Shown here piece after piece: positions 45,181 to 54,126 of a DNA stretch of 64,000 nucleotides. Source of the DNA: Polynucleobacter kasalickyi (lineage in GTDB: Bacteria > Pseudomonadota > Gammaproteobacteria > Burkholderiales > Burkholderiaceae); NCBI RefSeq assembly GCF_900176405.1, contig NZ_FWXJ01000004.1:124001-188000 (forward strand), given 5' to 3'. Below the pieces are notes generated by a model, which was not told the origin of the DNA, made no database searches, and was given only the letters and a program-made list of their open reading frames with translations. The position numbers and the translations under genes were made by a program. How positions within the stretch are numbered: the first letter of the stretch is position 1; each line of letters begins with the position of its first letter.

Positions 45181-45565
45181 ACCAATAGTGAATCAGCCTG
45201 AAGTTGTGGCAGAAATTACCAAAATTTTTTACGAATATGAGCAGGCTTTGATGACCAATGATGTCGAAAAATTAAATCAATATTTTTGGCAAGATGAGCG
45301 GGTCACTAGATATGGCATTGGTGATCGACAATGGGGCATTCAAGAATTAGTTGCTTATCGACAAGAAACTCCGGCACCTGATTTCACGAGAACTTTAGAG
45401 CACCTTCGGGTGAGTACCTTTGATCAACATACGGCGATTTGCCAGGTTGAGTTTGTCAGAAGTGATACAACATTACGCGGTTTTCAAACGCAAACGTGGC
45501 TGAAGATGTCAGGTATTTGGCGGATTGTATCAGCCCACGTTAGTATGATTCCGTTTGGAAAATAA
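45170..45565 (+). CDS. AtzH-like NTF2-fold protein (DUF3225)
   Basis: 131 residues of the NTF2/SnoaL-like fold: FYEYEQALMTNDVEKLNQYF at the start and WLKMSGIWRIVSAHVSMIPF at the end, typical of DUF3225. The family includes AtzH of the cyanuric acid operon, reported to act on 1,3-dicarboxyurea, a side product on the way to allophanate. It overlaps the allophanate hydrolase gene, which supports a helper role in that pathway. No AtzG or AtzE partner is present here, and the activity is inferred from memory of the family. Confidence 0.8.
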   Translation: MLHEPIVNQPEVVAEITKIFYEYEQALMTNDVEKLNQYFWQDERVTRYGIGDRQWGIQELVAYRQETPAPDFTRTLEHLRVSTFDQHTAICQVEFVRSDTTLRGFQTQTWLKMSGIWRIVSAHVSMIPFGK

Positions 45566-45577
45566 GACGAAATATCT

Positions 45578-45958
45578 TTAGTCTAGCAAGTCGATCGAGT
45601 ACTCTTTTAATAATTCTAAAGACACGATTTCAAGTGCCTTCATATTCGTGCTTTCTAATTTAATTTTGGGGGCGCAGTTGGCTTCTAGTGCTTCTAACCA
45701 GCGATTGATACAAAGGCACCATTGATCGCCAGCAAGCAAGCCTGGAAATCGATGTTCTGGCCTGGGCGTGGTCAAGTCGTTTCCTTGGCGAAAACTGAAC
45801 TGTAAAAACTCATCCGTTACTACCGCGCAAACCAAGTGACTGCCAAAATCGCTCTCATCCGTTTTGCAACAACCATCTCTAAAATAACCTGTTAGCGGTT
45901 CAAAAGAGCAAGGAACAATCGGTTGCTTGAGAACATTGAGGGTGATATTTGAGTTCAT
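45578..45958 (-). CDS. DUF2237-family protein
   Basis: 126 residues with the highly conserved Cys-rich DUF2237 pattern: PLTGYFRDGCCKTDESDFG, then HLVCAVVTDEFLQFS, TPRPEHRFPGL and GDQWCLCINRW. The function of this widely conserved family is not known; the Cys pattern suggests metal binding. It is convergent with the AtzH-like gene (13 bases apart) and looks like a stand-alone housekeeping gene. Confidence 0.88.
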   Translation of the reverse strand: MNSNITLNVLKQPIVPCSFEPLTGYFRDGCCKTDESDFGSHLVCAVVTDEFLQFSFRQGNDLTTPRPEHRFPGLLAGDQWCLCINRWLEALEANCAPKIKLESTNMKALEIVSLELLKEYSIDLLD

Positions 45959-46133
45959 TGAGTTATTTAAATAAAAAGGTAAAGTTCAGTCCAACAGTGT
46001 ATTGAAAAAGCAGTAACTCTGCTAGAAAGTTTAAACATTTTGCTAACTGATTAGAAAATTGTAACTTCTGCATAGACCCGTAAATTGTGGCAAACTTTGC
46101 TCTAACCAACAAAAAACCTTAATTGGATTACCG

Positions 46134-46568
46134 ATGAAAATTGACGACAAAGATCCCGAAAGACATGCTGGCATTGAATATCCCATGGAGGTCGGTGCTC
46201 CCGTTTTTGCTCCCATTAAGGTGTTGGAGGAAAAAGATAAAGCAGTCAATATTGCTCGTCAAAATGCTAAGCAAGAGTATGACCGTATCATGGAGCAAGC
46301 TGAGGTACTAATGAGGCAGGCTAAGGCTTTGCAGGCTAGACTTGATGCCACAGAAATGGTACATGGTGCTAAATTTAGCTTTAATCCTATTCATGGCAAG
46401 ATTTACCATTTGTACGCTGATAGTAAAAATAGTGTGAACGTTTTAATTCATAACGGACCCATGGATTGGAGTTGTGGTATCCCCCAAAACTGGATGTATT
46501 TGATGGCGGTTAAAAAATTAGGTGACAGCACCTGGGCTGTCATCGATGGCGACAACAATCCAATTTAG
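46134..46568 (+). CDS. DUF2452-like protein
   Basis: 144 residues. A central helical stretch (EYDRIMEQAEVLMRQAKALQ, residues about 50-75) likely forms a coiled coil. The C terminus GKIYHLYADSKNSVNVLIHN and LGDSTWAVIDGD fit the DUF2452 pattern as remembered. It lacks a signal peptide and membrane segments. Its role is unknown. Its stop overlaps the stop of the convergent Bug gene by 4 bases. Confidence 0.65.
   Translation: MKIDDKDPERHAGIEYPMEVGAPVFAPIKVLEEKDKAVNIARQNAKQEYDRIMEQAEVLMRQAKALQARLDATEMVHGAKFSFNPIHGKIYHLYADSKNSVNVLIHNGPMDWSCGIPQNWMYLMAVKKLGDSTWAVIDGDNNPI
46523..46542 (-). terminator. Possible terminator for the minus-strand Bug gene inside a convergent coding region
   Basis: TGACAGC (46523-46529) and GCTGTCA (46536-46542) form a 7-bp stem with a 6-base loop. 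On the minus strand it is followed by CCTAATTTTTTAA. It lies 20-40 bases past the Bug stop, within the DUF2452-like gene. Confidence 0.45.
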
Positions 46569-47545
46569 TCTAGGTGAATGTTGGCATCCTTAATGACTTT
46601 CCCCCATTTGAGAATGTCTTTTTCGATGAGAGTTTGAAATTCCGCTGGCGTGGAGGTAAAGCCTACAGCCCCTTCCTGACGTAATTTTTTTGAAAATTCT
46701 TCAGATGCCACCGATTTAATAATCGCTTTATTGAGTTTTTCTATGACTTTCGGTGGCGTACCTGCTGGAGCCAAAATCCCATTCCAGCCTTGCACATCAA
46801 AGCCCTTGATACTCTCCGTCATGGATGGTGTGTCAGGAAAAATCGGTAAGCGATCTTTGGTACTAACTCCAAGAATTTTAATTTGTTTGGATTTAATGTA
46901 GGGAACTGCACTACTTGCCGAGGCTACTAAGTACATATCTGTTTCGCCACTAATTAAAGCTGTCATTGCCTGTGGGCTACCTTTATAGGGGATGTGAGTA
47001 ATATTGGTACCTATCATGGCATTCAATAATTCAGCACCAAGGTGTCCAAGACTGCCAGCTCCAACTGTTGAAAAGTTTAATTTTTTTGAGTTTGCTTTCG
47101 CGTAACTAATAAACTCATTCATGGTATTCGCTGGAGAGTCTTTGGGTACTACAAATACCATGGACACACTACTCACTAGTGATACCGGCGTAAAGGACTT
47201 TAAGGTGTCGTAAGGTAATTTAGAAAATAAAGAGGGATTCGTGACATGAGATGGGAAAACCATTAATAAGGTGTAGCCATCGGGAGCAGATGTCGCCACA
47301 AATTGAGACCCTGTGATGCCACTTGCGCCAGGGCGATTATCTACAAATACTTGTTGCCCCAAGTTTTGACTGAGTTCTAGGGCTAATAGTCTAGCTAAAC
47401 TATCCGTCACTCCACCAGCACCAGAAGGTACGACTAGTCGAATCGAATGATCTGGGAATTCGCCCTTGGAAGATTGGGCAAAAACCAAATTAGTGATTAA
47501 TAACATTGCTGAAATCATCCAGCCAAAGACATATTTGATGGTCAT
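46565..47545 (-). CDS. Bug-family solute-binding receptor
   Basis: 326 residues. The signal peptide ends near LVFAQ; IRLVVPSGAGGVTDSLARLL replaces the usual Pro-Gly-Gly by Gly-Ala-Gly-Gly, and the VDNRPGASGITG loop is standard. It lies 3 bases after an alpha/beta hydrolase gene on the same strand, so receptor and hydrolase form a two-gene unit. Confidence 0.92.
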   Translation of the reverse strand: MTIKYVFGWMISAMLLITNLVFAQSSKGEFPDHSIRLVVPSGAGGVTDSLARLLALELSQNLGQQVFVDNRPGASGITGSQFVATSAPDGYTLLMVFPSHVTNPSLFSKLPYDTLKSFTPVSLVSSVSMVFVVPKDSPANTMNEFISYAKANSKKLNFSTVGAGSLGHLGAELLNAMIGTNITHIPYKGSPQAMTALISGETDMYLVASASSAVPYIKSKQIKILGVSTKDRLPIFPDTPSMTESIKGFDVQGWNGILAPAGTPPKVIEKLNKAIIKSVASEEFSKKLRQEGAVGFTSTPAEFQTLIEKDILKWGKVIKDANIHLD

Positions 47546-47548
47546 GTT

Positions 47549-48406
47549 CTACTTTTTCGGAAATTGGTCAATAAACTGACGAACTACTTGACTACTTTGG
47601 TCTGGCGCTACTGCCCCTGTATGGTAGCCGTCTACGTCAATCATTTCTAATCTTGCTTGAGGTATTGCGCTCTCATAGCTTGCAAATTGAGCTCGGCCAC
47701 GGCGCTTAGACTCATTGCCAACAATAAGTACAGGCTGCTGAATGCCGTGTAACTCAGGCTCTAAATTCACCTGAGAGACCCAATTTAGATAAGCGTGAGT
47801 AGTGCTAACTGACGTTTGACCCATCAAATGAATCCACCATTCAACTCCTTCTTTGGGCATTTTGCTGCCAAGTCTCTCACCCATTGTCCAACGAGCCCAA
47901 CTTTCAACGCCATGTTGATCAATATGATCTAACCAACCGGTCGATTCAGGAGCCTTAATAGCAGGAGTTACCATAGTGATACTTTTAATTAGCTCTGGAT
48001 CAGCTAATGCGGTAGCAATCGCACAAATATTGCCACTTTTCCCACCCACCAAATGAACTGGTTTATTTGGTGACACCGTTTTAATCAGTGTTTTTAAGTC
48101 ACGAATTAATAAATCTGTTGTGTATTCAAAACTTGCTTCCACTGCTCCTGAAAGGCCAAAACCCCGTTGGTCAAATCGAATCACACGATAATTTCTGGAG
48201 AAATGAGGTACCCAACTATGCCATGCCGGAGTACTCTCAGTGAAGCCGTGAATAAAAATGACCGTCTCAGACTCAGTCCACGGATCGGTATGGTCATCTA
48301 CCACATAAAATAGTTGAGCATTCTGCTCCACTGCCAAAAAGAATCCATTCATCGGTGTTTTAGGTTCTTTTGAGTTGGCAGTTAATGTGTGTTGTTGGGT
48401 TGTCAT
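47549..48406 (-). CDS. Alpha/beta hydrolase
   Basis: 285 residues, no signal peptide, so cytoplasmic. The oxyanion region is VIFIHGFTESTPAWHSW, the nucleophile is probably the Ser of LVGGKSGNICAIA, and the catalytic His is in VDGYHTGAV. The nucleophile elbow ends in Asn rather than the usual small Gly, a mild oddity. Likely an esterase, lactonase or C-C hydrolase acting on the ligand of the adjacent Bug receptor. Transcribed away from the MFS gene at 48684 across 277 bases. Confidence 0.83.
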   Translation of the reverse strand: MTTQQHTLTANSKEPKTPMNGFFLAVEQNAQLFYVVDDHTDPWTESETVIFIHGFTESTPAWHSWVPHFSRNYRVIRFDQRGFGLSGAVEASFEYTTDLLIRDLKTLIKTVSPNKPVHLVGGKSGNICAIATALADPELIKSITMVTPAIKAPESTGWLDHIDQHGVESWARWTMGERLGSKMPKEGVEWWIHLMGQTSVSTTHAYLNWVSQVNLEPELHGIQQPVLIVGNESKRRGRAQFASYESAIPQARLEMIDVDGYHTGAVAPDQSSQVVRQFIDQFPKK

Positions 48407-48683
48407 TCTGAGGTCTCCAAATTGCAGATACTTTAATTGTCGTTATTCTTTCAATTATAGTGAGAGTCGAGCGCATTCGTGCTGCCTTAGTTCCTGAGTG
48501 GCTATCTGAAAATTTTCTCTGATTCAGCTAAAATTCAATTACTTTGTGGAGCATTGAAACTCCTGCATTCTTTAAATATCTTCATTTCAAACTTTTTTGT
48601 CACAATTGAATAAAATTTGGGGTGCCAATAAAGTATCTGATTTTCCGTCTAGCTATTTTTAATTCATTCAATAAGTACATTTC

Positions 48684-49970
48684 ATGTTTGCAAAATCATT
48701 CTCCAGTTGGTTAAATCGTCGAGGTATTCACTATGGTTTTGTAGTAGCTACGGTGACCTTTTTTACGATGTTAATCATGGCGGCGGCGCTTGGTTTACCC
48801 GGCGCGATGATGAAATCCTTTAATCAGGAGTTTGGTTGGAGTGTGGATGAAGTTTCTTCAGCAGTGGCTCTCAGGTTCTTCTTGTTTGGATTAATGGGAC
48901 CTTTTGCTGCCTTACTGATGGAACGTTACGGCTTAAAAAAAGTAATGTGTGGGGGCTTATTTTTGGTAGGTACTGGCTTGGCACTAGCCACCCAAGTAAC
49001 TGCCCTGTGGCATTTGTTTGTGTTGTGGGGAGTGATGTTAGGGGTTGGCACTGGTATGACGGCGCTTGTTTTAGGTGCCGTGGTCTCGAGTCGCTGGTTT
49101 ACCAAAAAAAGAGGCCTGGTGTTGGGGATCTTTTCAGCAAGCACAGCTACTGGACAGCTACTATTTTTACCGATAGCTACTTGGTTAATAGAAAATATCG
49201 GTTGGCGAGTATCTGTTTTACCGATCGTTGCCGGTTGTGGGTTGATGGCCATATTAGTGATTCTTTTGATGAGCAATCGTCCATCCGAGGTTGGCTTGGC
49301 ATCCTACGGAGACGTATCGGCTCCGACTACAGGACCGGCGACTGCCACTATGGTCTTAAATTTTAAAACCCCCTTTATTGCTTTAGCCGATGCGGCTAAA
49401 ACACAAACTTTTTGGATTTTAGCCGGTACTTTTTTTATCTGTGGCTTAAGCACTAGTGGCCTCGTACAAACCCACTTTATTACTTTATGTGGTGATAACG
49501 GGATGGATGCCTTACCGGCTGCTTCTGTTTTGGCGATGATGGGCCTCTTTGATGTGGTTGGCACTGTCATGTCAGGTTGGTTATCGGACCGTTACGATAA
49601 TCGAAAACTGCTCTTTTGGTACTACGGATTACGTGGGCTTTCTTTATTTTGGCTACCTTTTTCAACCTTCTCAGTTTACGGTTTATCGATCTTTGCCATG
49701 TTTTATGGCCTTGATTGGATTGCTACGGTGCCTCCTACCGTGAAATTGGCTGGTGCAGCTTTTGGTAAAGAGCGTGTAGGCATGGTGTTTGGTTGGATTT
49801 TTGCCGCCCACCAACTCGGTTCGGCTGTAGCAGCTTATGGGGCTGGTTTAGTCAGAGTGACGCTTTTAACCTATAATCCAGCATTAATTGGTGCAGGTCT
49901 TTTCTGTTTGGTAGCCGCTATCTCTATTTTCTGGGTGCCTAAAATTAAAAGTGTGAAAACACCTGCTTAA
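48684..49970 (+). CDS. Major facilitator superfamily transporter
   Basis: 428 residues with about 12 membrane segments in two halves. The first loop has ERYGLKKVMCGG and the central one SGWLSDRYDNRKLLFW, the MFS loop 2-3 and loop 8-9 signatures. The pattern resembles carboxylate-type MFS carriers, but the substrate is not recognisable. It stands alone, with its own upstream region shared with the divergent hydrolase gene. Confidence 0.9.
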   Translation: MFAKSFSSWLNRRGIHYGFVVATVTFFTMLIMAAALGLPGAMMKSFNQEFGWSVDEVSSAVALRFFLFGLMGPFAALLMERYGLKKVMCGGLFLVGTGLALATQVTALWHLFVLWGVMLGVGTGMTALVLGAVVSSRWFTKKRGLVLGIFSASTATGQLLFLPIATWLIENIGWRVSVLPIVAGCGLMAILVILLMSNRPSEVGLASYGDVSAPTTGPATATMVLNFKTPFIALADAAKTQTFWILAGTFFICGLSTSGLVQTHFITLCGDNGMDALPAASVLAMMGLFDVVGTVMSGWLSDRYDNRKLLFWYYGLRGLSLFWLPFSTFSVYGLSIFAMFYGLDWIATVPPTVKLAGAAFGKERVGMVFGWIFAAHQLGSAVAAYGAGLVRVTLLTYNPALIGAGLFCLVAAISIFWVPKIKSVKTPA

Positions 49971-50136
49971 GATTCAATTCGTTTAGATTCCAAATGAAAG
50001 TAGTAGTTGCTCTTTCAGAGTAAGCACTACAAGTCATCGTCTCTTTTTTTCATCTTGTAATTGTGTAACAAAAGGCTCGTATGATGGGCCACATCACTGA
50101 AATTACTAATTACTTTCATTTTTTAAGAATTTAAAT

Positions 50137-50784
50137 ATGATTACTGTTGTCATTGCATCTTATAAGTACGGGCATCTTGCGGCCCACTGTATTGAGTCTT
50201 TACTGTCTCAAACTAAACCACCTGAAAAAATTATCTTTGTCGATGATGGTGCCTTTGATTGCAGTCATTTGCCCTATCTGTATCCAAGCGTGGAATTTGT
50301 TCTGCGGCCCAAAAATTTGGGTACGGTTGATAATTTTCATGATATGTTGTTACGCGTAGAAACTGAGTATGTTCTTTTTATTGGTGCAGATAATTGGCTA
50401 AGATCCGACGCGATTGAGTTACTCTCCAGTGGCACCGCTGATGTTGTTACTTACGATATTGTGGTTACTGGTGAGTTAAAAGAGGAAATTCTATTGAGAG
50501 TTCCTGGCGAGACTAAACCTCATTATGGTGATTATTACTGGGATCGCAAAGATCGACACCACGGATCGATGATGTATCGAACTGCTTTAGGTAAACAAAT
50601 TGGTTATAAAAAGCGGTTTGAAGATGGTATTCATCCGCAAGAAGATTGGAATTTATGGGATCAGTTGATGGAGCAGGGCGCCAGTGTTGCTAGCATTACG
50701 GAGGGACTACTGTTTTATCGCCGACATCGTGAAAATTTCCTGAAGTATGATCATTTAGAAGACACTTTGGAAGCGTGTAACTAA
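50137..50784 (+). CDS. Glycosyltransferase family 2 protein
   Basis: 215 residues. The GT-A nucleotide-binding start ITVVIASYKYGHLAAHCIES and the IIFVDDG motif are typical. The metal motif region reads LFIGADNWL, close to the usual DxD, and EDWNLWDQLME supplies the later acidic base. Shorter than many GT2 enzymes but without a truncation signature. It has no glycan-cluster neighbours, so its acceptor is unknown. Confidence 0.85.
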   Translation: MITVVIASYKYGHLAAHCIESLLSQTKPPEKIIFVDDGAFDCSHLPYLYPSVEFVLRPKNLGTVDNFHDMLLRVETEYVLFIGADNWLRSDAIELLSSGTADVVTYDIVVTGELKEEILLRVPGETKPHYGDYYWDRKDRHHGSMMYRTALGKQIGYKKRFEDGIHPQEDWNLWDQLMEQGASVASITEGLLFYRRHRENFLKYDHLEDTLEACN

Positions 50785-50785
50785 C

Positions 50786-50823
50786 TCATCTCACTACCAA
50801 TGTTTTGCACTGTAGTGAGATGA
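50786..50823. terminator. Hairpin between convergent genes
   Basis: TCATCTCACTA (50786-50796) and TAGTGAGATGA (50813-50823) form a perfect 11-bp stem with a 16-base loop just after the glycosyltransferase stop. The T-tract is weak. Confidence 0.55.
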
Positions 50824-50846
50824 ACGATTTCAGTGAATGAAGTCTT

Positions 50847-52619
50847 TTAGGAAATTAGTTTATTGGGGTTTTGTAGATATTTATTTTTGATTGCATCGGC
50901 CGTCCAATAGGCAAGTGCACCGACTAAGCCGGTAGGTTGATAAGCGCTATTATGAGCAAATACGCTCGCACCTAAAATAAATAGATTAGGGCAATCCCAA
51001 CTCTGTTGGTACTTGTTGACGACACTATTTGCTGGCGAAGTCCCCATGATGGTTCCACCAGTACTATGCGTACTTTGGTAGGGCACGGTATTCCAAGATC
51101 GTTTGGTTGCAACAGCGTTTGAAAACTTGGTTGGGTTGAGTGCTTTGACCATTTGATTCACAATGCCAGCACCATGGGTGTCCATCTTTAATTCATTCTC
51201 ATGATAGTCAAAGGTTAAACGCATGAGTGGTTGACCAAAGGCATTTTTATACGTTGGATCTAGATCGTAGAAATTATGACGGTGAGGTAATACACCTGAA
51301 CGGGTAGAAATACTCATTGCCGTTTGATACCACTTGGCGGTTTCCTCTTTCCATTTACTTCCCCACATCGGCGTTCCTTTGGGGACGGGACGATAACCAA
51401 TCGGAAGGTTCGTATTATGGCCAGCTGAAACAATGTAACCGCCAACAAAACCCGGTCCTGATCGATCAAAGTTCCAGTTCGCGTGGAAATCATCAATCAC
51501 TGTATTGGTGCCACCGGCATTAATAAAGGGGTTGAAGTGTTTATCTTCAAAAAATAATTCAGCTCCCACCCCTGTGTCGTAGGCATAATTTTTACCAACT
51601 AAGCCTTTCCCTGAAACCGGGTCATAAGGCGTGCCGATGTTGGATAACAACATTAGATGAACATTATTAAATGCAAAGGCACACATTAAAACTAGCGCTG
51701 CTGGTTGGATAAACTCCTCTCCCGTCTTTAAGTTTGTATAAGTGACCCCAGTTACTTTTTTGCCATTGGAATCTTTATTAATCTTAGTAACCCAAGTGTT
51801 CAAGCGCAATTCGAAGTTGGGCTTTTTCATAGCAATCGGAATGACCGTCATTTGCGGACCACCTTTGGCATTCGATTCACAACCAAATCGTTGGCAGTAA
51901 CCACAATATTGGCAGGCACCAAAATGTGCCCCATCTGGGTTGGTATAGGCTTCTGAAGCATTTGCTGAGGGTCTTGGGAAAGGATGATATCCCTGATTCT
52001 TCGCCACATCTTGGAAAATCTTCGCAGATAAGATGGTTTTTAAAGGTGGCAGGGGATATTCATTTTTCCGACTACCCTCAAAAGGATTTCCGCCTACTTG
52101 GGTTTGACCATTGATATTTCCCGCTTTACCAGAAACACCCGCTACTTTTTCAAACTTATCGTAATAAGGTTCTAGTTCAGCGTAGGTTATTCCCCAGTCT
52201 TGAATCGTCATCTCTTCGGGGATATATTTTTTACCATATTTATCTTCATACATGGAGCGAATTTTAAAATCCATGTCCGTCCAGCGCCAAGTTCCACCGC
52301 TCCAATGGATCGCGGAACCACCAACACCCTCTCCTGGTAGGAATGAACCTAACCGTCTCATAGGGAGGGCTTCTTGAGTCGGATTATTTCTAGCACTCAG
52401 CGTGTCTCTTGAGGCATTTTGCATGAGCTCTTGACGAATCGTGTAACGTAATTCGTCCCGAATATTGGGTAATGAATAGTCATCTGCTGTCGTTTTAAAA
52501 TCACCTCTTTCAAGACCGACTACCGATAGCCCTGTTTCTGACAGTTCTTTGGCAAGAATCCCACCGGTCCAGCCCATACCGACGATGACCACATCCACTT
52601 CTTTTAATTTTGTAGACAT
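50847..52619 (-). CDS. GMC-family FAD dehydrogenase large subunit (second copy)
   Basis: 590 residues, the same length as the protein at 3312-5084 and collinear with it. It has VVIVGMGWTGGILAKELSET at the N terminus, CQYCGYCQRFGC in the Cys-rich region, STHSTGGTIMG and SVFAHNSAYQPTG at the C terminus. Probably a periplasmic gluconate- or polyol-type dehydrogenase exported with its Tat-bearing partner 11 bases upstream. Loop differences from the first copy (for example around residue 360-400) suggest a different substrate. Confidence 0.9.
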   Translation of the reverse strand: MSTKLKEVDVVIVGMGWTGGILAKELSETGLSVVGLERGDFKTTADDYSLPNIRDELRYTIRQELMQNASRDTLSARNNPTQEALPMRRLGSFLPGEGVGGSAIHWSGGTWRWTDMDFKIRSMYEDKYGKKYIPEEMTIQDWGITYAELEPYYDKFEKVAGVSGKAGNINGQTQVGGNPFEGSRKNEYPLPPLKTILSAKIFQDVAKNQGYHPFPRPSANASEAYTNPDGAHFGACQYCGYCQRFGCESNAKGGPQMTVIPIAMKKPNFELRLNTWVTKINKDSNGKKVTGVTYTNLKTGEEFIQPAALVLMCAFAFNNVHLMLLSNIGTPYDPVSGKGLVGKNYAYDTGVGAELFFEDKHFNPFINAGGTNTVIDDFHANWNFDRSGPGFVGGYIVSAGHNTNLPIGYRPVPKGTPMWGSKWKEETAKWYQTAMSISTRSGVLPHRHNFYDLDPTYKNAFGQPLMRLTFDYHENELKMDTHGAGIVNQMVKALNPTKFSNAVATKRSWNTVPYQSTHSTGGTIMGTSPANSVVNKYQQSWDCPNLFILGASVFAHNSAYQPTGLVGALAYWTADAIKNKYLQNPNKLIS

Positions 52620-52630
52620 TTTATGTTCCG

Positions 52631-53344
52631 TTAACTTAAATCACCAATTCCAAAAATCGGCGCTTTATAAGGTTTATTAAAGTATTTCTCGACATTAAGA
52701 GCATGGGTTGCAACTGCACCAGGAAACCCAATCATCTGCCAAGCAGCTTTATCTTTATTGCCACCATAGATTGGATCTGAGAACATTCCTTCCATGACAT
52801 TTTGATACAGCATGGAGAAAAAAACTTGAGCAGGGGGGCCATCAGCAAATGAGACCTTGCCATCTTTTAAATCAATGAGAAACTCTTCAGTTTGAGTTGG
52901 TGAGAGTTTAGAAAACTTATTGCCATACTTTTTTTGACAATATAAATTAGTCTGTTCAATCGATACTTTATATAGATTTGCTGGTGTTAAAGGGAGTTGA
53001 TAGCCTTGCGTTGGTAAACCTTTTTTCCAGGGCCCTGATTGATAGAGTCGATCACCTTTTCCCCAACCGCCAGCTAATGCACGATCAATATAAAAATGAA
53101 CACCGAGGTCAGTCCCTTTGGGGCTTAGTTGATCCGCTGGAATCATATGGTTGACTAATTTTTCAATCCATTCCTGTTCCTCAAGATTGAAAAAAATGTA
53201 GCCTTGACTATCAGAGCTAGTTTTATTGGCTTGGGCTTTGTCAGCGGCTAAAGCTTGCGTTGAAACTCCAGAAGTCATTGCGACGGAAGTCCCGACTAAA
53301 GCACCCTTCAGGAAGTCTCTACGATCATTTTTTGAATTTGGCAT
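52631..53344 (-). CDS. Gluconate 2-dehydrogenase subunit 3-like protein with Tat signal (second copy)
   Basis: 237 residues. The twin-arginine motif is NDRRDFLKGALVGTSVAMTS at residues 6-25, followed by an Ala-rich cleavage site. The conserved FFNLEEQEWIEKLVNHMIPAD and FFSMLYQNVMEGMFSDPIYGG align with the first copy. It lies between the cytochrome c and large-subunit genes, the normal order for a three-component membrane or periplasmic dehydrogenase. Confidence 0.88.
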   Translation of the reverse strand: MPNSKNDRRDFLKGALVGTSVAMTSGVSTQALAADKAQANKTSSDSQGYIFFNLEEQEWIEKLVNHMIPADQLSPKGTDLGVHFYIDRALAGGWGKGDRLYQSGPWKKGLPTQGYQLPLTPANLYKVSIEQTNLYCQKKYGNKFSKLSPTQTEEFLIDLKDGKVSFADGPPAQVFFSMLYQNVMEGMFSDPIYGGNKDKAAWQMIGFPGAVATHALNVEKYFNKPYKAPIFGIGDLS

Positions 53345-53361
53345 AGTTACACTTAAATGAG

Positions 53362-53745
53362 TTAAGGTTTGAAAGTCATTAGATAGTCAATCAAGGCTTT
53401 GCGCTCAGCTGGATTGCTTAAGCCAGAGTAGGGCATTCTATTGCCTGGAAAGACTGCTTGAGGGTTTTCTAAAAACTTATTTAAAGTACTTACGTCCCAA
53501 ATACCATTAGCACTTTTGAGAGCTTTTGAGAATCGATAACTAGTATCTGCGCCAATCTGTCGGTTCACTACACCCGCTAAAGAAGGGCCAATGAGATTAA
53601 CGTTTGCCTCGAGACTATGGCAAGCACGGCATTCATTAAAAGCCTTTTCACCTAAGCTAATATCTTGTGCAAAAGATTGCTGCGAATAGACTGAGTAATT
53701 GAGTAGGAGAAAAAATAAGATGAGGAGTTTGTTTTTTTTATACAT
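53362..53745 (-). CDS. Class I c-type cytochrome, partner of the GMC dehydrogenase
   Basis: 127 residues from ATG 53745; an upstream extension of 16 residues is open but the signal peptide starts at MYKKNKLLILFFLLLN. Haem motif CRACH near residue 40, haem-contacting GPSLAGVVNRQIG, and the axial Met in GNRMPYSG. It should accept electrons from the GMC dehydrogenase encoded next. First gene of the three-gene minus-strand cluster. Confidence 0.87.
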   Translation of the reverse strand: MYKKNKLLILFFLLLNYSVYSQQSFAQDISLGEKAFNECRACHSLEANVNLIGPSLAGVVNRQIGADTSYRFSKALKSANGIWDVSTLNKFLENPQAVFPGNRMPYSGLSNPAERKALIDYLMTFKP

Positions 53746-54126
53746 AATAAGTTTGAAAGGTGATTCATTGAATGAAAGGGTGTTTTGCCTCATTCCATTG
53801 GTAAATGGTTTGATCTCTTCCTACATACCTCGATTGAAGAGATGAATTAGAGAAAATTGTTGTCCCAATATTTTTAGTAATAATTGATATTACACGCCAA
53901 CTTTTATTTTTTTCCTATGGGGTAATCCCTAAAACAGCTTCTTTGTTTGAAAAAATATTGAATTTGGTGGGAGATATTTAGCTGTTCCTTGTTCATTTAA
54001 GACCTTAGTTCCTTTCTAGTCTTTATAATTATCAAATAACTAAAATTATCAATTCTTATTGAAACAAACGACGAGACGCCTCCCATAAAAAATGAGGTCA
54101 TTTTTTAATCTTTTATCTGCCTAACT
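53746..54126. other. Intergenic region between divergent genes
   Basis: 381 bases, very AT-rich, no convincing gene. It contains GGGTAATCCCTA at 53920-53931, which recurs at 60817-60828. It also has a near-perfect palindrome AAAAAATGA (54087-54095) and TCATTTTTT (54098-54106) just before the amidohydrolase gene. It presumably carries promoters for both flanking units. Confidence 0.5.

Noticed and set aside
48947-49366. 139-codon frame inside the MFS gene
   Set aside because: It runs within a clear membrane transporter in another frame and has Cys/Trp-rich, non-protein-like composition.
54087-54106. AAAAAATGA-GG-TCATTTTTT as an intrinsic terminator
   Set aside because: The 2-base loop is too small and the stem is nearly all A-T; an operator or chance AT-rich palindrome is more likely.
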